64,000 nt of DNA from NCBI RefSeq assembly GCF_001754075.1, contig NZ_MIEH01000025.1, positions 62,001-126,000 on the forward strand. Direction: 5' to 3'. Origin of the DNA: Merdimonas faecis. GTDB taxonomy: Bacteria; Bacillota; Clostridia; Lachnospirales; Lachnospiraceae. Under the pieces are notes generated by a model. The model was given only the letters and a program-made list of their open reading frames with translations. It was not told the origin of the DNA and did no database searches. Shown in pieces: positions 35,046 through 45,400 of the stretch. Each line of letters starts with the position of its first letter. The stretch's first letter is position 1. The position numbers and the translations under genes are program-made.

Positions 35046-36233
35046 ATGATAGCAGAAAAGATGAAAAATATGGTGGCAAACAGTTCGGCGATCCGGGCAA
35101 TGTTTGAGGAAGGGAACCGCATGGCAGAGCTTTACGGAGCGGAAAATGTCTATGATTTCAGCCTTGGAAACCCGAATGTGCCGGCACCGGAGGCCGTGAA
35201 AAACGCCATCATTGAGCTGGTAAGCGAGAGCGACCCGGTAGTGTTGCACGGTTACACTAACAGCAACAGCGGTTATGCAGATGTCCGGGAGACGGTTGCG
35301 ACGTCGCTGAATGAGAGATTCGGGACGAAATTTTCCGGAAATAATATTGTGATGACGGTAGGGGCAGCCGGCGGGCTGAACGTGATCCTGAAATCACTGA
35401 TCAATCCGGGGGATGAAGTGATTGCTTTTGCACCTTATTTTGGAGAATACCGTTCTTACACCAATAACTATGACGGCGTGCTGGTGGAAATCTCTCCGAA
35501 TACAGAAAACTTTCAGCCAAAGCTTGATGAATTTGAGCAGAAGATCACGTCCAGGACCAAGGCGGTGATCGTCAATACTCCAAATAATCCGACAGGAGTC
35601 GTTTATTCTGAGGAGACGATCCGGAAAATGGCAGCCATCATGGAGGCGAAGCAGAAAGAGTACGGAACAGACATTTATCTGATCTCTGACGAGCCTTATC
35701 GTGAGCTGGTATACGATGGGGCAGAGGTTCCTTATCTGACTAAATATTATGCAAACACGATTGTAGGATATTCTTACAGTAAGTCTCTGTCCCTTCCGGG
35801 AGAAAGAATCGGCTATCTGGTAATCCCGGACGAAGTGACAGACAGTGAGGATATTAAGTCTGCCGCCAATGTGGCTACCAGAATCCTGGGATTTGTCAAT
35901 GCGCCTACTCTGCAGCAAAAGCTGGTTGCAAAATGTATCAATGAGAAGACAGATTTGTCCTTTTATAACCGGAACAGGGAAGCGCTTTATGATGGATTAA
36001 GAGAATGTGGCTTTGAGTGTATCAAGCCGGAAGGAGCTTTCTATCTGTTTGTGAAGTCTCCGGTGGAAGATGAGAAACAGTTCTGTGCGGATGCGAAAGA
36101 ACTCCACATCCTGATGGTGCCGGGAAGCTCCTTTGCCTGCCCGGGATATGTGCGTCTGGCATACTGTGTTTCTTACGAGACCATCATGAATTCACTGCCG
36201 AAGTTTAAGGAACTGGCAAAAAAATATTTTTAG
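35046..36233 (+). CDS. Class I/II PLP-dependent aminotransferase
   Basis: A 395-residue fold-type I enzyme. FSLGNPNVPAPEAV, VGAAGGLNVIL, VNTPNNPTGVVYSEE, ISDEPYRELVYDG and the Schiff-base lysine in YSYSKSLSLPGERIGY (about Lys246) are clear. It belongs to the aspartate aminotransferase-like group; the amino-acid substrate is not decidable. It sits 14 bp before hisC, so both are probably on one transcript and may share a role in amino-acid synthesis. ATG follows AAAAGGAGAGAGGACAC. Confidence 0.92.
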   Translation: MIAEKMKNMVANSSAIRAMFEEGNRMAELYGAENVYDFSLGNPNVPAPEAVKNAIIELVSESDPVVLHGYTNSNSGYADVRETVATSLNERFGTKFSGNNIVMTVGAAGGLNVILKSLINPGDEVIAFAPYFGEYRSYTNNYDGVLVEISPNTENFQPKLDEFEQKITSRTKAVIVNTPNNPTGVVYSEETIRKMAAIMEAKQKEYGTDIYLISDEPYRELVYDGAEVPYLTKYYANTIVGYSYSKSLSLPGERIGYLVIPDEVTDSEDIKSAANVATRILGFVNAPTLQQKLVAKCINEKTDLSFYNRNREALYDGLRECGFECIKPEGAFYLFVKSPVEDEKQFCADAKELHILMVPGSSFACPGYVRLAYCVSYETIMNSLPKFKELAKKYF

Positions 36234-36247
36234 ATAAGGAAAGACCG

Positions 36248-37309
36248 ATGAAGGCATTTGAGAAAAATATTCGAAAAGTAGAGCCCTATGTGCCGGGCGA
36301 GCAGCCGCAGGAGCGGGTGATCAAGCTGAACACCAATGAAAATCCTTACCCGCCGGCTCCGGGCGTGACAAAAGCGTTGGAAGAGATGGATGCCGGAAAT
36401 TTAAGATTATATCCGGATCCGACGGCAGAAGTATTGGTAAATGCATTGGCGGATTTTTACCATGTGAATCCGGACCAGGTATTTGTGGGGGTAGGGTCTG
36501 ACGATGTATTGTCCATGTGTTTTCTGACATTTTTTAATTCTGAGAAACCCATTTATTTCCCGGATGTTACTTACTCTTTTTATAAAGTATGGGCGGATCT
36601 TTACCGGATTCCTTATGAATGTCAGGCGCTGGATGAAAACTTCCGTATTGTAAAAGAAGATTATTACCCGGAAAACGGGGGCGTTATTTTTCCCAATCCC
36701 AATGCTCCGACAGGAATCTATCTGGAGCTTGATCAGGTGGAAGATATCATTGCCCATAATCAGGATGTGATCGTGATCGTGGATGAGGCCTATGTAGACT
36801 TTGCCGGCCGTTCAGCGATGGAACTGATCGACCGGTATGACAATCTGATCGTAGTGCAGACCTTTTCCAAGGCTCGTTCCATGGCGGGGATGAGGGTAGG
36901 GTATGCCATCAGCAATCCCGCATTGATCAAATATCTGAATGATGCAAAATATTCCTTTAATTCCTACACGATGAATCAGACCTCGCTGGTCTGCGGAGCC
37001 AGGGCAGTGGAGGACCGCGTGTATTTTGAAGAGGGAATCCGGAAAATCATAGAGACCAGAGAGTGGGCTAAAAAGGAGCTTGCGGACCTTGGATTTGAGT
37101 TTACGGACTCTAAAGCAAATTTCATCTTTGCGAAGCATCCAAAGTATGAAGCGAAAGATTTGTTTGAGTTTCTAAAGACACAAAAAATATATGTCAGATT
37201 CTGGGGGAGCCGCAGGATTGAGCAGTATTTAAGAATCACGGTAGGTACCAGGGAAGAGATGGAAGCATTATTTGCGGCTGTCAGAAAATACATAGAGGAG
37301 CAAAGCTAA
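36248..37309 (+). CDS. hisC: Histidinol-phosphate aminotransferase HisC
   Basis: A 353-residue PLP enzyme of histidine biosynthesis. KLNTNENPYPPAPGV near the N-terminus, GSDDVLSMCFLTF, PNPNAPTGIYL, IVDEAYVDFAG and the PLP lysine in QTFSKARSMAGMRVGYA (about Lys208) identify it, with a C-terminal RFWGSRRIEQYLRITVGT. No other his genes are nearby. Some HisC-like proteins accept other amino acids, so the name rests on sequence pattern. Confidence 0.9.
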   Translation: MKAFEKNIRKVEPYVPGEQPQERVIKLNTNENPYPPAPGVTKALEEMDAGNLRLYPDPTAEVLVNALADFYHVNPDQVFVGVGSDDVLSMCFLTFFNSEKPIYFPDVTYSFYKVWADLYRIPYECQALDENFRIVKEDYYPENGGVIFPNPNAPTGIYLELDQVEDIIAHNQDVIVIVDEAYVDFAGRSAMELIDRYDNLIVVQTFSKARSMAGMRVGYAISNPALIKYLNDAKYSFNSYTMNQTSLVCGARAVEDRVYFEEGIRKIIETREWAKKELADLGFEFTDSKANFIFAKHPKYEAKDLFEFLKTQKIYVRFWGSRRIEQYLRITVGTREEMEALFAAVRKYIEEQS

Positions 37310-37315
37310 GGCTTG

Positions 37316-37344
37316 TTTTCAATTCCTGCCGGATGTGATAGAAT
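37316..37344 (+). promoter_or_regulatory. Putative extended -10 promoter of the PfkB kinase gene
   Basis: TTTTCA at 37316-37321, a 17 bp spacer, then TGATAGAAT (TGn extension at 37336, -10 TAGAAT 37339-37344). It is the only promoter-like sequence in the 111 bp gap after hisC. Confidence 0.45.
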
Positions 37345-37420
37345 GATGCTAAGAGCAAAAGGCCATATGACTTGAGCCTATGCATAATTAAGTGTAAAAC
37401 ACGGATAAGGAGAGTTGAGT

Positions 37421-38383
37421 ATGGAAAAACTATATGATGTAACGGCAATGGGCGAAATGTTGATTGACTTTACTTTGAATGGACAAAGTGACCAGGGCAA
37501 TAACCTGTTTGAGGCATGTCCGGGTGGTGCGCCCTGCAACGTGCTGGCGATGCTGAATAAGCTGGGAAGAAAGACGGCATTTATCGGGAAAGTAGGAGAG
37601 GACCAGTTCGGAAGACTTTTAAGAGATACCATTGACGAGCTTGGGATTGAAACGAAGGGACTTCTCCTGGATCAGGAAATCCATACGACTCTGGCCTTCG
37701 TACATACATTTCCGGATGGAGACCGGGAGTTTTCCTTTTACCGGAAGCCGGGAGCGGACATGATGCTTTCAGAGTCTGAAGTAGATTACGATCTGATCTG
37801 CCAGTCCAGGGTGTTCCACTTCGGAACCCTGTCCATGACGGATGAACCGGTGAGAAGTGCAACGAAAAAGGCACTGGAGGCAGCAAAGGATGCCGGATGC
37901 CTGATCACCTTTGACCCGAACCTCCGCCCGCCGCTCTGGGACAGCTTAGACCATGCCAAAGAAATGATGGAGTATGGATTCCAGTATTGTGATATGCTGA
38001 AAATTTCTGATAACGAGATCCAGTTCGTGACCGGAAAGGAAGATTACGACGAGGGTATCAGGATCCTTCAGGAGAAATATCAGATCCCGCTGATTTTCCT
38101 GACCATGGGAAAAGACGGAAGCAGAGCTTACTATAAAGATCTGCGGGTAGAAAAGAAGGGATTTACCGTAAAGGCTATCGAGACCACAGGAGCAGGGGAT
38201 ACCTTCTGCGGATGTGCGATCCATGGCCTTCTGACTCACGGGATGGACGGCATGAATGAGGAAGTGCTGGGAGATATCCTGACTTACGCCAACGCTGGCG
38301 CAGCCCTGATCACTATGAAGAAGGGGGCGATCCGCTCCATGCCGGATCCGGAAAATATTACAAAAATGATCGAGGAAGCTTAA
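37421..38383 (+). CDS. PfkB-family carbohydrate kinase (fructokinase-like)
   Basis: A 320-residue ribokinase-fold sugar kinase. The N-terminal GEMLIDFT, GGAPCNVLAMLNKLG and IGKVGEDQFG, FDPNLRPPLW, and the catalytic TTGAGDTFCGCAIHG (Asp as base) are intact. The pattern resembles bacterial fructokinases; the substrate is not certain. TTG 37415 is in frame, but AAGGAGAG at 37408-37415 points to ATG 37421. It is followed 4 bp later by murT, an unusual partner. Confidence 0.9.
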   Translation: MEKLYDVTAMGEMLIDFTLNGQSDQGNNLFEACPGGAPCNVLAMLNKLGRKTAFIGKVGEDQFGRLLRDTIDELGIETKGLLLDQEIHTTLAFVHTFPDGDREFSFYRKPGADMMLSESEVDYDLICQSRVFHFGTLSMTDEPVRSATKKALEAAKDAGCLITFDPNLRPPLWDSLDHAKEMMEYGFQYCDMLKISDNEIQFVTGKEDYDEGIRILQEKYQIPLIFLTMGKDGSRAYYKDLRVEKKGFTVKAIETTGAGDTFCGCAIHGLLTHGMDGMNEEVLGDILTYANAGAALITMKKGAIRSMPDPENITKMIEEA

Positions 38384-38387
38384 ATAT

Positions 38388-39728
38388 ATGAGACTACGCA
38401 GGATACTTGCCGTCTGGGCGGCAAAACTGGCAGAAAAAATCAGCGTGCACATCTTCCACCGCCAGGGAGTGACCTGGGCGGGGAAGATCGCACTGCGACT
38501 GGATCCTTCGATCCTGAAGACACTGGCGTCCCAGGTGAAGAAGGATATCTTTATCGTATGCGGGACCAATGGAAAGACGACCACCAATAATATGCTGTGC
38601 GCCGCTCTGGAAGCAGAAGGGTACAAGGTGGTCTGCAACCACACCGGCTCCAATATGCTAAACGGTGTGGCGGCGGCTTTTGCCCTTGCGGCAGGACTTT
38701 CCGGAAACCTAAAGGCAGACTATGCCTGTATCGAGATTGACGAGGCGTCTACCCGCAGGGTATTCCCGCATTTCAAACCAGATTATATGGTGCTGACCAA
38801 TCTGTTCCGGGATCAGCTGGACCGGTACGGAGAGATCGACATCACCATGAATATTTTGAAAGAAGTCATGAAAAGCGCGCCGAAGATGAAAGTGATCGTC
38901 AACGGAGACGACGCATTGTCCGCATTTCTTGCGATGGACAGTGGCAATCCGTATGCGACCTACGGCATCAGCAAAAAGGTGACAGACGACAGCAAATCCA
39001 ATGAGATCCGGGAGGGGCGTTTCTGTAAAAAATGCGGAGCTCTTCTCCATTATAATTTCTATCATTATAGTCAGCTTGGAGACTATGCCTGCACAAACTG
39101 CGATTTCAAACGTCCGGAGCTTGACTTTGATGCCGGAGACGTGGAGGTGGGCGAGACACTTTCCTTTACTGTAGAAGGGAAACGGATCCATGCAAACTAT
39201 AAGGGATTTTACAACGTGTATAACATCTTGGCGGCCTATGCAGCCCTCAGGACCGGGGGAATCGAACCTGTGCATTTTAACCAGATGCTTTCCCGGTTCC
39301 ATCCGGAGAACGGGCGGATGGAGCAGTTCCAGATTGACGGCACAAAGATCATGCTGAATCTGGCGAAGAATCCGGCAGGATTTAACCAGAACATTTCTGC
39401 AGTGATGCAGGATCAGACGGAAAAGGATATCATCATTGTGATCAATGATAATGCACAGGACGGGATTGACGTGTCCTGGCTGTGGGACGTAGATTTTGAC
39501 CGGTTCCATGAGGACAATATCCACTCGATCACGGTCAGCGGAATCCGCTGTCAGGATATGCGCCTGCGGATGAAATATGTGAATATTCCTTCGCTTCTGG
39601 AGGCGGACGTGGAGACCGCGATCCGTAAAAGGATAGCGGACGGCTGCGGCAACCTGTATGTGCTGGTAAATTATACTGCATTGTTCAGCACCAGAAATGT
39701 ATTAAAGAGACTGGAGGGGAACGGATAA
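38388..39728 (+). CDS. murT: Lipid II isoglutaminyl synthase, Mur-ligase subunit MurT
   Basis: A 446-residue Mur-ligase-like subunit. With GatD it amidates the D-Glu of lipid II, changing peptidoglycan cross-linking. The ATP loop GTNGKTTTNNM (about residues 57-67), NHTGSNMLNGVAAAF, DEASTRRVFPHF and the four-cysteine zinc ribbon CKKCG...CTNC (about 210-240) are typical. The C-terminal DUF1727 region contains NDNAQDGIDVSWLWDVDF. The stop overlaps the ATG of gatD by one base, as expected for the two subunits. Confidence 0.95.
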   Translation: MRLRRILAVWAAKLAEKISVHIFHRQGVTWAGKIALRLDPSILKTLASQVKKDIFIVCGTNGKTTTNNMLCAALEAEGYKVVCNHTGSNMLNGVAAAFALAAGLSGNLKADYACIEIDEASTRRVFPHFKPDYMVLTNLFRDQLDRYGEIDITMNILKEVMKSAPKMKVIVNGDDALSAFLAMDSGNPYATYGISKKVTDDSKSNEIREGRFCKKCGALLHYNFYHYSQLGDYACTNCDFKRPELDFDAGDVEVGETLSFTVEGKRIHANYKGFYNVYNILAAYAALRTGGIEPVHFNQMLSRFHPENGRMEQFQIDGTKIMLNLAKNPAGFNQNISAVMQDQTEKDIIIVINDNAQDGIDVSWLWDVDFDRFHEDNIHSITVSGIRCQDMRLRMKYVNIPSLLEADVETAIRKRIADGCGNLYVLVNYTALFSTRNVLKRLEGNG

Positions 39729-40462
39729 TGGAAGAGACAAAAAAGAAGATCACCATCGGGCACCTTTATCCGGACCTTCTGAACCTTTACGGAGACCGTG
39801 GGAATATTGCCTGTATGATGCAGAGATGCCTGTGGCGGGGAATCGGGGCAGAAACTATAGAGTTCAACACGGGGGACGCCATTGATTTTTCAAAACTGGA
39901 CATCGTGCTTCTGGGAGGCGGCTCCGACCGGGAACAGGCGATCGTATGTAAAAATCTGCTGGAAATCCAGAAAGATTTTAAAGATTATGTAGAAGATCAC
40001 GGAGTGGTGATTGCTGTGTGCGGCGGATACCAGCTCCTTGGAAAATATTATAAAACGGACGAGGGTATGATAGAAGGGCTTCATCTGGTCGATATGTATA
40101 CCGAGCAGGGCGAGGGGCGTCTTATCGATAATATCGTGCTGAAGAGCAGTCTGACAGATATGCCGGTGGTAGGATTTGAAAACCATGGCGGAAGGACTTA
40201 TATTGGCGACAATGAACCGTTTGGAGAAGTACTATACGGACACGGAAATGATGGGACAAGCGGGTATGAAGGTGTGGTCTATAAGAACGTGATCGGCACC
40301 TATCTGCACGGCCCTCTGCTGCCAAAGAACCCGGAAGTCTGCGATTGGCTGATCAGAAGGGCGCTGGAGAGAAAGTACGGAGAGGCAGAGCTTGCACCTC
40401 TCGATGACAGCCAGGAGAAAGAGGCAAATCAGTATATATACCGGAGATTTGTAAAGGAATAG
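39728..40462 (+). CDS. gatD: Lipid II isoglutaminyl synthase, glutamine amidotransferase subunit GatD
   Basis: A 244-residue CobB/CobQ-like glutaminase that supplies ammonia to MurT. GHLYPDLLNLYGDRGN at the N-terminus, the nucleophile Cys98 in IAVCGGYQLLGK, FENHGGRTYIG and the His in GTYLHGPLLPKNP (about 196) are diagnostic. It is coupled to murT through TAATG. A small gene follows after 13 bp. Confidence 0.95.
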   Translation: MEETKKKITIGHLYPDLLNLYGDRGNIACMMQRCLWRGIGAETIEFNTGDAIDFSKLDIVLLGGGSDREQAIVCKNLLEIQKDFKDYVEDHGVVIAVCGGYQLLGKYYKTDEGMIEGLHLVDMYTEQGEGRLIDNIVLKSSLTDMPVVGFENHGGRTYIGDNEPFGEVLYGHGNDGTSGYEGVVYKNVIGTYLHGPLLPKNPEVCDWLIRRALERKYGEAELAPLDDSQEKEANQYIYRRFVKE

Positions 40463-40475
40463 GAGACAGGAAGGA

Positions 40476-40709
40476 ATGCGGCAGGAACGGTTTAAAATGG
40501 AACGAGAAGGGCTGGTAGAAGAAGGACAGGAAGTGGAGATCAGCGAAAGGAGTGCCGTGACCGGACAGTATACCTATCTGGTAGAGCCATCTGTGGCAAT
40601 GTCCGGCATCTACCGGACCAGCGAGAGGATCAAATCCAGAAAAGGTGTGATCCGCCGGATCGAGCGGACAGAAAAAGGGTTTTATCTGATCGTGGAGGTG
40701 GAAGAATAG
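40476..40709 (+). CDS. Small charged protein of unknown function after gatD
   Basis: A 77-residue protein I do not recognise. It is rich in Glu and Arg, has no hydrophobic helix, and ends in a beta-like segment (RIERTEKGFYLIVEVEE) preceded by TSERIKSRKGVIRRI. It has its own ribosome-binding site (AGGAGACAGGAAGGA) and follows gatD by 13 bp, so it is probably translated as the last gene of the murT-gatD operon. The basic middle could contact RNA or lipid II enzymes; this is speculation. Confidence 0.65.
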   Translation: MRQERFKMEREGLVEEGQEVEISERSAVTGQYTYLVEPSVAMSGIYRTSERIKSRKGVIRRIERTEKGFYLIVEVEE

Positions 40710-40735
40710 CTTTTGGGTCAGATAGTTTTCCTTCG

Positions 40736-40764
40736 TTGACACCTCCGGGGAAAGACTATATAAT
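40736..40764 (+). promoter_or_regulatory. Consensus sigma-A promoter
   Basis: TTGACA (40736-40741), exactly 17 bp, TATAAT (40759-40764). It drives the next small membrane-protein gene, with about 35 nt of leader. Confidence 0.85.
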
Positions 40765-40805
40765 TAATAAGAAAGAAGACATGACCTCCGAAAGGATAAT
40801 AATAT

Positions 40806-41267
40806 ATGATGATTGCAAAAAATGATGAAGCTATGCGAAGCAGGATCTGGAAGATCTCCACGATGGTATCTTCCGTACTGATTGTGATCATAGCTATATT
40901 TCTTTTAACAAAGCTGTTCACAACAAATCCGCTGGAAGGCAGCTGGGTCAATGAGGATGGAAGCCTGGAGCTTAAGGTCCAAAGCGGCGGCGAGCTTACA
41001 GCCGTGCTTCCGGAATTTGCAGAAGGCGGCCAGGTAGAAGTTCCCATGAGCTATACCATTGATAAAGGGGAAAAGACCATTTCAATCCTGGATAATGAGG
41101 AAGAAATGCAGAAGATCGCAGATGGGTCAGACGGTTTATATACAGCAGAGATGCTGGAAAATGCAGTCAGTTCTGTGACTACATCCTTTGATTACAGTAT
41201 AGATCAGGATGAATTGACACTGACCGAGCGGGAATACGGAGAACAGATCGTATTTACGAAAAAATAG
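40806..41267 (+). CDS. Small exported, membrane-anchored protein of unknown function
   Basis: A 153-residue protein with a single N-terminal membrane helix (about 17-38, TMVSSVLIVIIAIFLLTKLF) and an outer domain of about 110 residues. That domain has the pattern NPLEGSWVNEDGSLELKV and a later LTEREYGEQIVFTKK, like small beta-barrel domains that start with GxW. No family name can be assigned. It has a consensus promoter and its own terminator, so it is a single-gene unit and may be strongly expressed. ATG 40806 and 40809 are both possible starts. Confidence 0.7.
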   Translation: MMIAKNDEAMRSRIWKISTMVSSVLIVIIAIFLLTKLFTTNPLEGSWVNEDGSLELKVQSGGELTAVLPEFAEGGQVEVPMSYTIDKGEKTISILDNEEEMQKIADGSDGLYTAEMLENAVSSVTTSFDYSIDQDELTLTEREYGEQIVFTKK

Positions 41268-41283
41268 AAAAAAGGATTTTATA

Positions 41284-41309
41284 CCCCGCACGAAAGCTGC
41301 GGGGTTTTT
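41284..41309 (+). terminator. Terminator after the small membrane-protein gene
   Basis: Stem CCCCGCA / TGCGGGG (41284-41290 and 41298-41304) with a 7 nt loop, followed by five T. Confidence 0.88.
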
Positions 41310-41368
41310 GAGCGATAAGCGGGGGAAGAGAAGCTTCCCTGCACGAACGTAGAGAGGAGAGGTGAGCG

Positions 41369-42427
41369 ATGATTACGAGAAATGAGACAAAAAAGATAAG
41401 GATTGGAGACCGGACCATCGGCGGAGGAAGTCCGGTAGCGATCCAGTCTATGACCAATACTAGGACGGAGGATGTGGAGGCGACCGTAGCGCAGATCCAG
41501 AAGCTTGAGCAGGCCGGATGTGAGATCATCCGCTGCGCCGTACCTACCATGGAAGCGGCAGAGGCTTTTGCCAAGATCAAGAAGCAGATCCATATTCCGC
41601 TGGTGGCGGATATTCATTTCGATTACAGGCTCGCCATTGCGGCGATTGAGAACGGGGCAGACAAGATCCGTATCAATCCTGGCAATATCGGTGGCGCAGA
41701 AAGGGTCCGTGCCGTTGTGGAGAAGGCAAAGGAAGCTCATGTGCCGATCCGGGTGGGCGTCAACAGCGGGTCTCTGGAGAAGCACCTGGTAGAAAAATAC
41801 GGCGGCGTTACGGCAGAAGGCCTGGTAAAAAGCGCCATGGAAAAAGTACACATGATCGAGGATATGGGATATGACCAGCTGGTGGTCAGCATCAAATCTT
41901 CGGATGTGCTGATGTGTGTGCGGGCTCATGAACTGATCGCAGAGCAGTGTCCCTATCCGCTGCATGTGGGAATCACGGAATCAGGAACCCTGCTTGCAGG
42001 AAATATCAAGTCTTCTATCGGGCTGGGACTGATTCTCCATCAGGGGATCGGTGACACCATCCGTGTGTCCCTGACCGGAGATCCGGCAGAGGAGATCAAG
42101 TCTGCAAAGCTGATCCTGAAAACACTGGGGCTTAGGAAGGGCGGTATCGAGGTAGTATCCTGTCCGACCTGCGGAAGGACCAAGATCGACCTGATCGGTC
42201 TGGCAAATCAGGTAGAAGCCATGGTGGCAGATATCCCGCTGGATCTGAAAGTCGCCGTCATGGGCTGCGTGGTCAACGGGCCAGGTGAAGCCAAAGAGGC
42301 GGATATCGGGATTGCCGGTGGCATTGGTGAAGGTCTTCTGATTAAAAAAGGGGAAATCGTAAAAAAGGTAAAGGAAGAAGAATTGTTAGAGACATTGAGA
42401 CAGGAGCTGCTGCACTGGAATGAGTAA
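41369..42427 (+). CDS. ispG: 4-hydroxy-3-methylbut-2-en-1-yl diphosphate synthase IspG
   Basis: A 352-residue Fe-S enzyme of the MEP isoprenoid pathway. The TIM barrel begins with IRIGDRTIGGGSPVAIQSMTN, followed by VADIHFDYRLA, RINPGNIG and VSIKSSD. The [4Fe-4S] domain has CPTCGRTKIDL, CVVNGPGEAKEADIGIAGG and a later conserved Glu. Length is typical of the short bacterial form. It overlaps polC by 8 bp. The 59 bp before the start contain GAGGAGAGGTGAGCG, which resembles the ends of the 20.2 kb repeats. Confidence 0.96.
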   Translation: MITRNETKKIRIGDRTIGGGSPVAIQSMTNTRTEDVEATVAQIQKLEQAGCEIIRCAVPTMEAAEAFAKIKKQIHIPLVADIHFDYRLAIAAIENGADKIRINPGNIGGAERVRAVVEKAKEAHVPIRVGVNSGSLEKHLVEKYGGVTAEGLVKSAMEKVHMIEDMGYDQLVVSIKSSDVLMCVRAHELIAEQCPYPLHVGITESGTLLAGNIKSSIGLGLILHQGIGDTIRVSLTGDPAEEIKSAKLILKTLGLRKGGIEVVSCPTCGRTKIDLIGLANQVEAMVADIPLDLKVAVMGCVVNGPGEAKEADIGIAGGIGEGLLIKKGEIVKKVKEEELLETLRQELLHWNE

Positions 42428-45400
42428 ACCGTTTTTTGAAGTATTTCCAACTCTAAAATTAAATGATGACCTGTGGTTGCTCTTTGAAGCTGCTAAAGTA
42501 ACCAAGGTAGTGACTAATTCGAACCGGGACTATATCAGGGTCCATCTGAAAAGCCGCCATCTGATCCAGAAGGAGCACATTTATCAGGTGGAGCAGTGCC
42601 TGAAAGATCAGCTGTTTGCAAGGAGCCGGATTCAGGTAAAGATTCTGGAGCAGTATGAGCTTTCCGAGCAGTACACGCCGGAGAACCTGATGCGGGAATA
42701 TTATGACAGCCTTCTTTTAGAGTTAAACGAACGCAGCGTGGTAGAACGGAATATGCTGCAAAACGGCGAGTACAGCTTTGAGGACGGCAATATCCTGCTC
42801 CTTAAGATGACAGACACCATTGTGGCGCAGGGAAAGAGGGATTCGCTGACCCAGTATCTGACCGGAGTATTCGAAGACCGCTTTCATCGTCCCATTGAAG
42901 TACGGGTGGTGTTTGAAGAACCTAAGGACAGTAAGCTGAAATATAACGAAGAGAAGCTTCGGATGGAAGTGGACGCCATCCGCCAGCAGAGAAAAGCCAT
43001 CCGGGAAGAAAAAGAACAAAAGCGTCAGGAAAACCAGAAGGAAAAAGAGAAAAAACCGGAAAACAGGAGCTTCTTCAGTGCCAGGCGAAGGCAGCCGGCA
43101 GATGCGAGTCTGATCTACGGACGGGACTTTGACGACGAACCTATCGAGCTGTCCCAGGTGGTTACCGAGATGGGAGAGATTACCATCCACGGTAAGGTGA
43201 TCAGTTTTGACACCCGGGAGATCCGGAATGAGAAGACGATCGTTATGTATGCGGTCACTGATTTTACAGATACCATTATGGTCAAGATGTTTGTACGAAA
43301 TGATCAGCTTCCGGATATCCTGGCAGAGATCAAGCCGGGGGCATTTTTAAAGATCAAAGGCGTGACAGCGATCGATAAGTACGACCGTGAGCTGACCATC
43401 GCTTCCGTGACCGGGATCCGTAAGATCAGTGATTTCACCCAGTCAAGGCAGGACACGGCGCCGGAGAAAAGGGTGGAGCTGCACTGCCATACGAAAATGA
43501 GCGATATGGACGGTGTGTCCGAGGTAAAGGATCTGGTAAAACGGGCCCATGACTGGGGACATAAGGCGATTGCCATCACAGACCACGGAGTGGCGCAGGC
43601 TTTTCCGGATGCGAATCATTACATAGAAACATTGGATAAGGATGATCCATTTAAGGTCATCTACGGTGTGGAAGGTTATCTGGTGGATGATCTGACAGAC
43701 GTTGCGGTGAACGAAAAGGGACAGTCTCTTGATGGCACGTATGTGGTGTTTGACCTGGAGACCACGGGATTCAGCCCTATCCGGGACAAAATCATAGAAA
43801 TCGGGGCCGTGAAGGTGGAGAATGGAAAGATCACAGATAAGTTCAGCACCTTTGTCAATCCAGGAGTGCCAATCCCGTTTGAGATTACAAGGCTTACCAG
43901 CATCACGGATCAGATGGTCATGGATTCTCCGGGGATCGAGACCGTGCTCCCGCAGTTTCTGGAGTTTGTGGGAGATGCCGTGCTGGTGGCCCACAATGCG
44001 TCCTTTGACGTGGGATTTATTGAACAGAACATGCGGTACCAGAATCTGATGCCGGACTTTACTTCTGTAGATACGGTGGCCCTGGCCCGGATGCTTTTGC
44101 CTACCCTATCTAAATTTAAGCTGAATGTGGTGGCAAATGCGCTGAACATTTCCCTGGAAAATCACCACCGGGCAGTGGACGATGCCGGGGCTACGGCGGA
44201 GATTTTCGTAAAATTTGTGGAAATGCTGCATGATAGAGGGATTTATGACCTGACGAAACTGAACCATTTAGGAAGCCAGAATGAAAACGTGATCAAGAAG
44301 CTTCCTACATACCATGTGATCATCCTGGCCTGCAATGAGGTGGGACGGGTGAATCTGTATACACTGATCTCCAAGTCTCATCTGGAATATTATGCCAGGA
44401 GGCCAAGGATCCCGAAAAGTGTGCTTTCCAAATACCGGGAAGGCCTGCTGGTGGGAAGCGCCTGTGAGGCGGGAGAGCTTTACCAGGCATTGTTAAATGA
44501 GAAGTCAGACGCCAGGATCGCAAAGATCGTCAGCTTCTATGATTATCTGGAGATTCAGCCGGTAGGGAATAACCAGTTTATGATCGAAAGCGACCGGGTC
44601 AGCAACGTAAATTCGGTGGAGGACATCCGGAATCTGAACCGCCGGATCGTAAAGCTTGGCGAGCAGTTTGGAAAGCCCGTGGTGGCTACCTGCGACGTGC
44701 ATTTTATGGATCCGGAGGACGAGGTCTACCGGCGGATCATTATGGCAGGAAAAGGTTTTTCAGACGCCGATGAACAGGCTCCTTTGTATCTGCATACCAC
44801 GGATGAGATGCTGGAGGAATTTGAATATCTGGGATCTGCGAAAGCGCGGGAGATCGTCATCGAGAATCCGAATAAGATCGCGGATATGATCGAGAAGATC
44901 ACGCCCATCCGGCCGGATAAGTGTCCGCCGGTGATCCCGGATTCAGACAAGCAGCTAAGGGAGATCTGTTACAATAAGGCTCATTCCATGTACGGGGACC
45001 CGCTGCCGGAAGTGGTCACAGAACGTCTGGAGAGGGAGCTTAATTCCATTATTTCCAACGGGTTTGCGGTCATGTATATCATCGCTCAGAAGCTGGTGTG
45101 GAAGTCCAATGAGGACGGATACCTGGTAGGTTCCCGTGGATCGGTAGGATCGTCTTTTGTAGCTACCATGGCGGGAATCACGGAGGTTAATCCCTTAAGC
45201 CCGCATTACTACTGTAAAAAATGTCATTACAGCGACTTTGATTCAGAAGAGGTGAGAGCCTATGCCGGCGGCTGCGGCTGGGATATGCCGGATAAGAAAT
45301 GCCCTGTCTGCGGCGAACCGCTTACGAAGGACGGATTTGACATCCCGTTCGAAACCTTCCTGGGATTCAAAGGGAATAAGGAGCCGGATATTGACCTGAA

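Noticed and set aside
40142-40325. Short minus-strand frames opposite gatD
   Set aside because: They lie within a gene with intact catalytic motifs and have no start signals.
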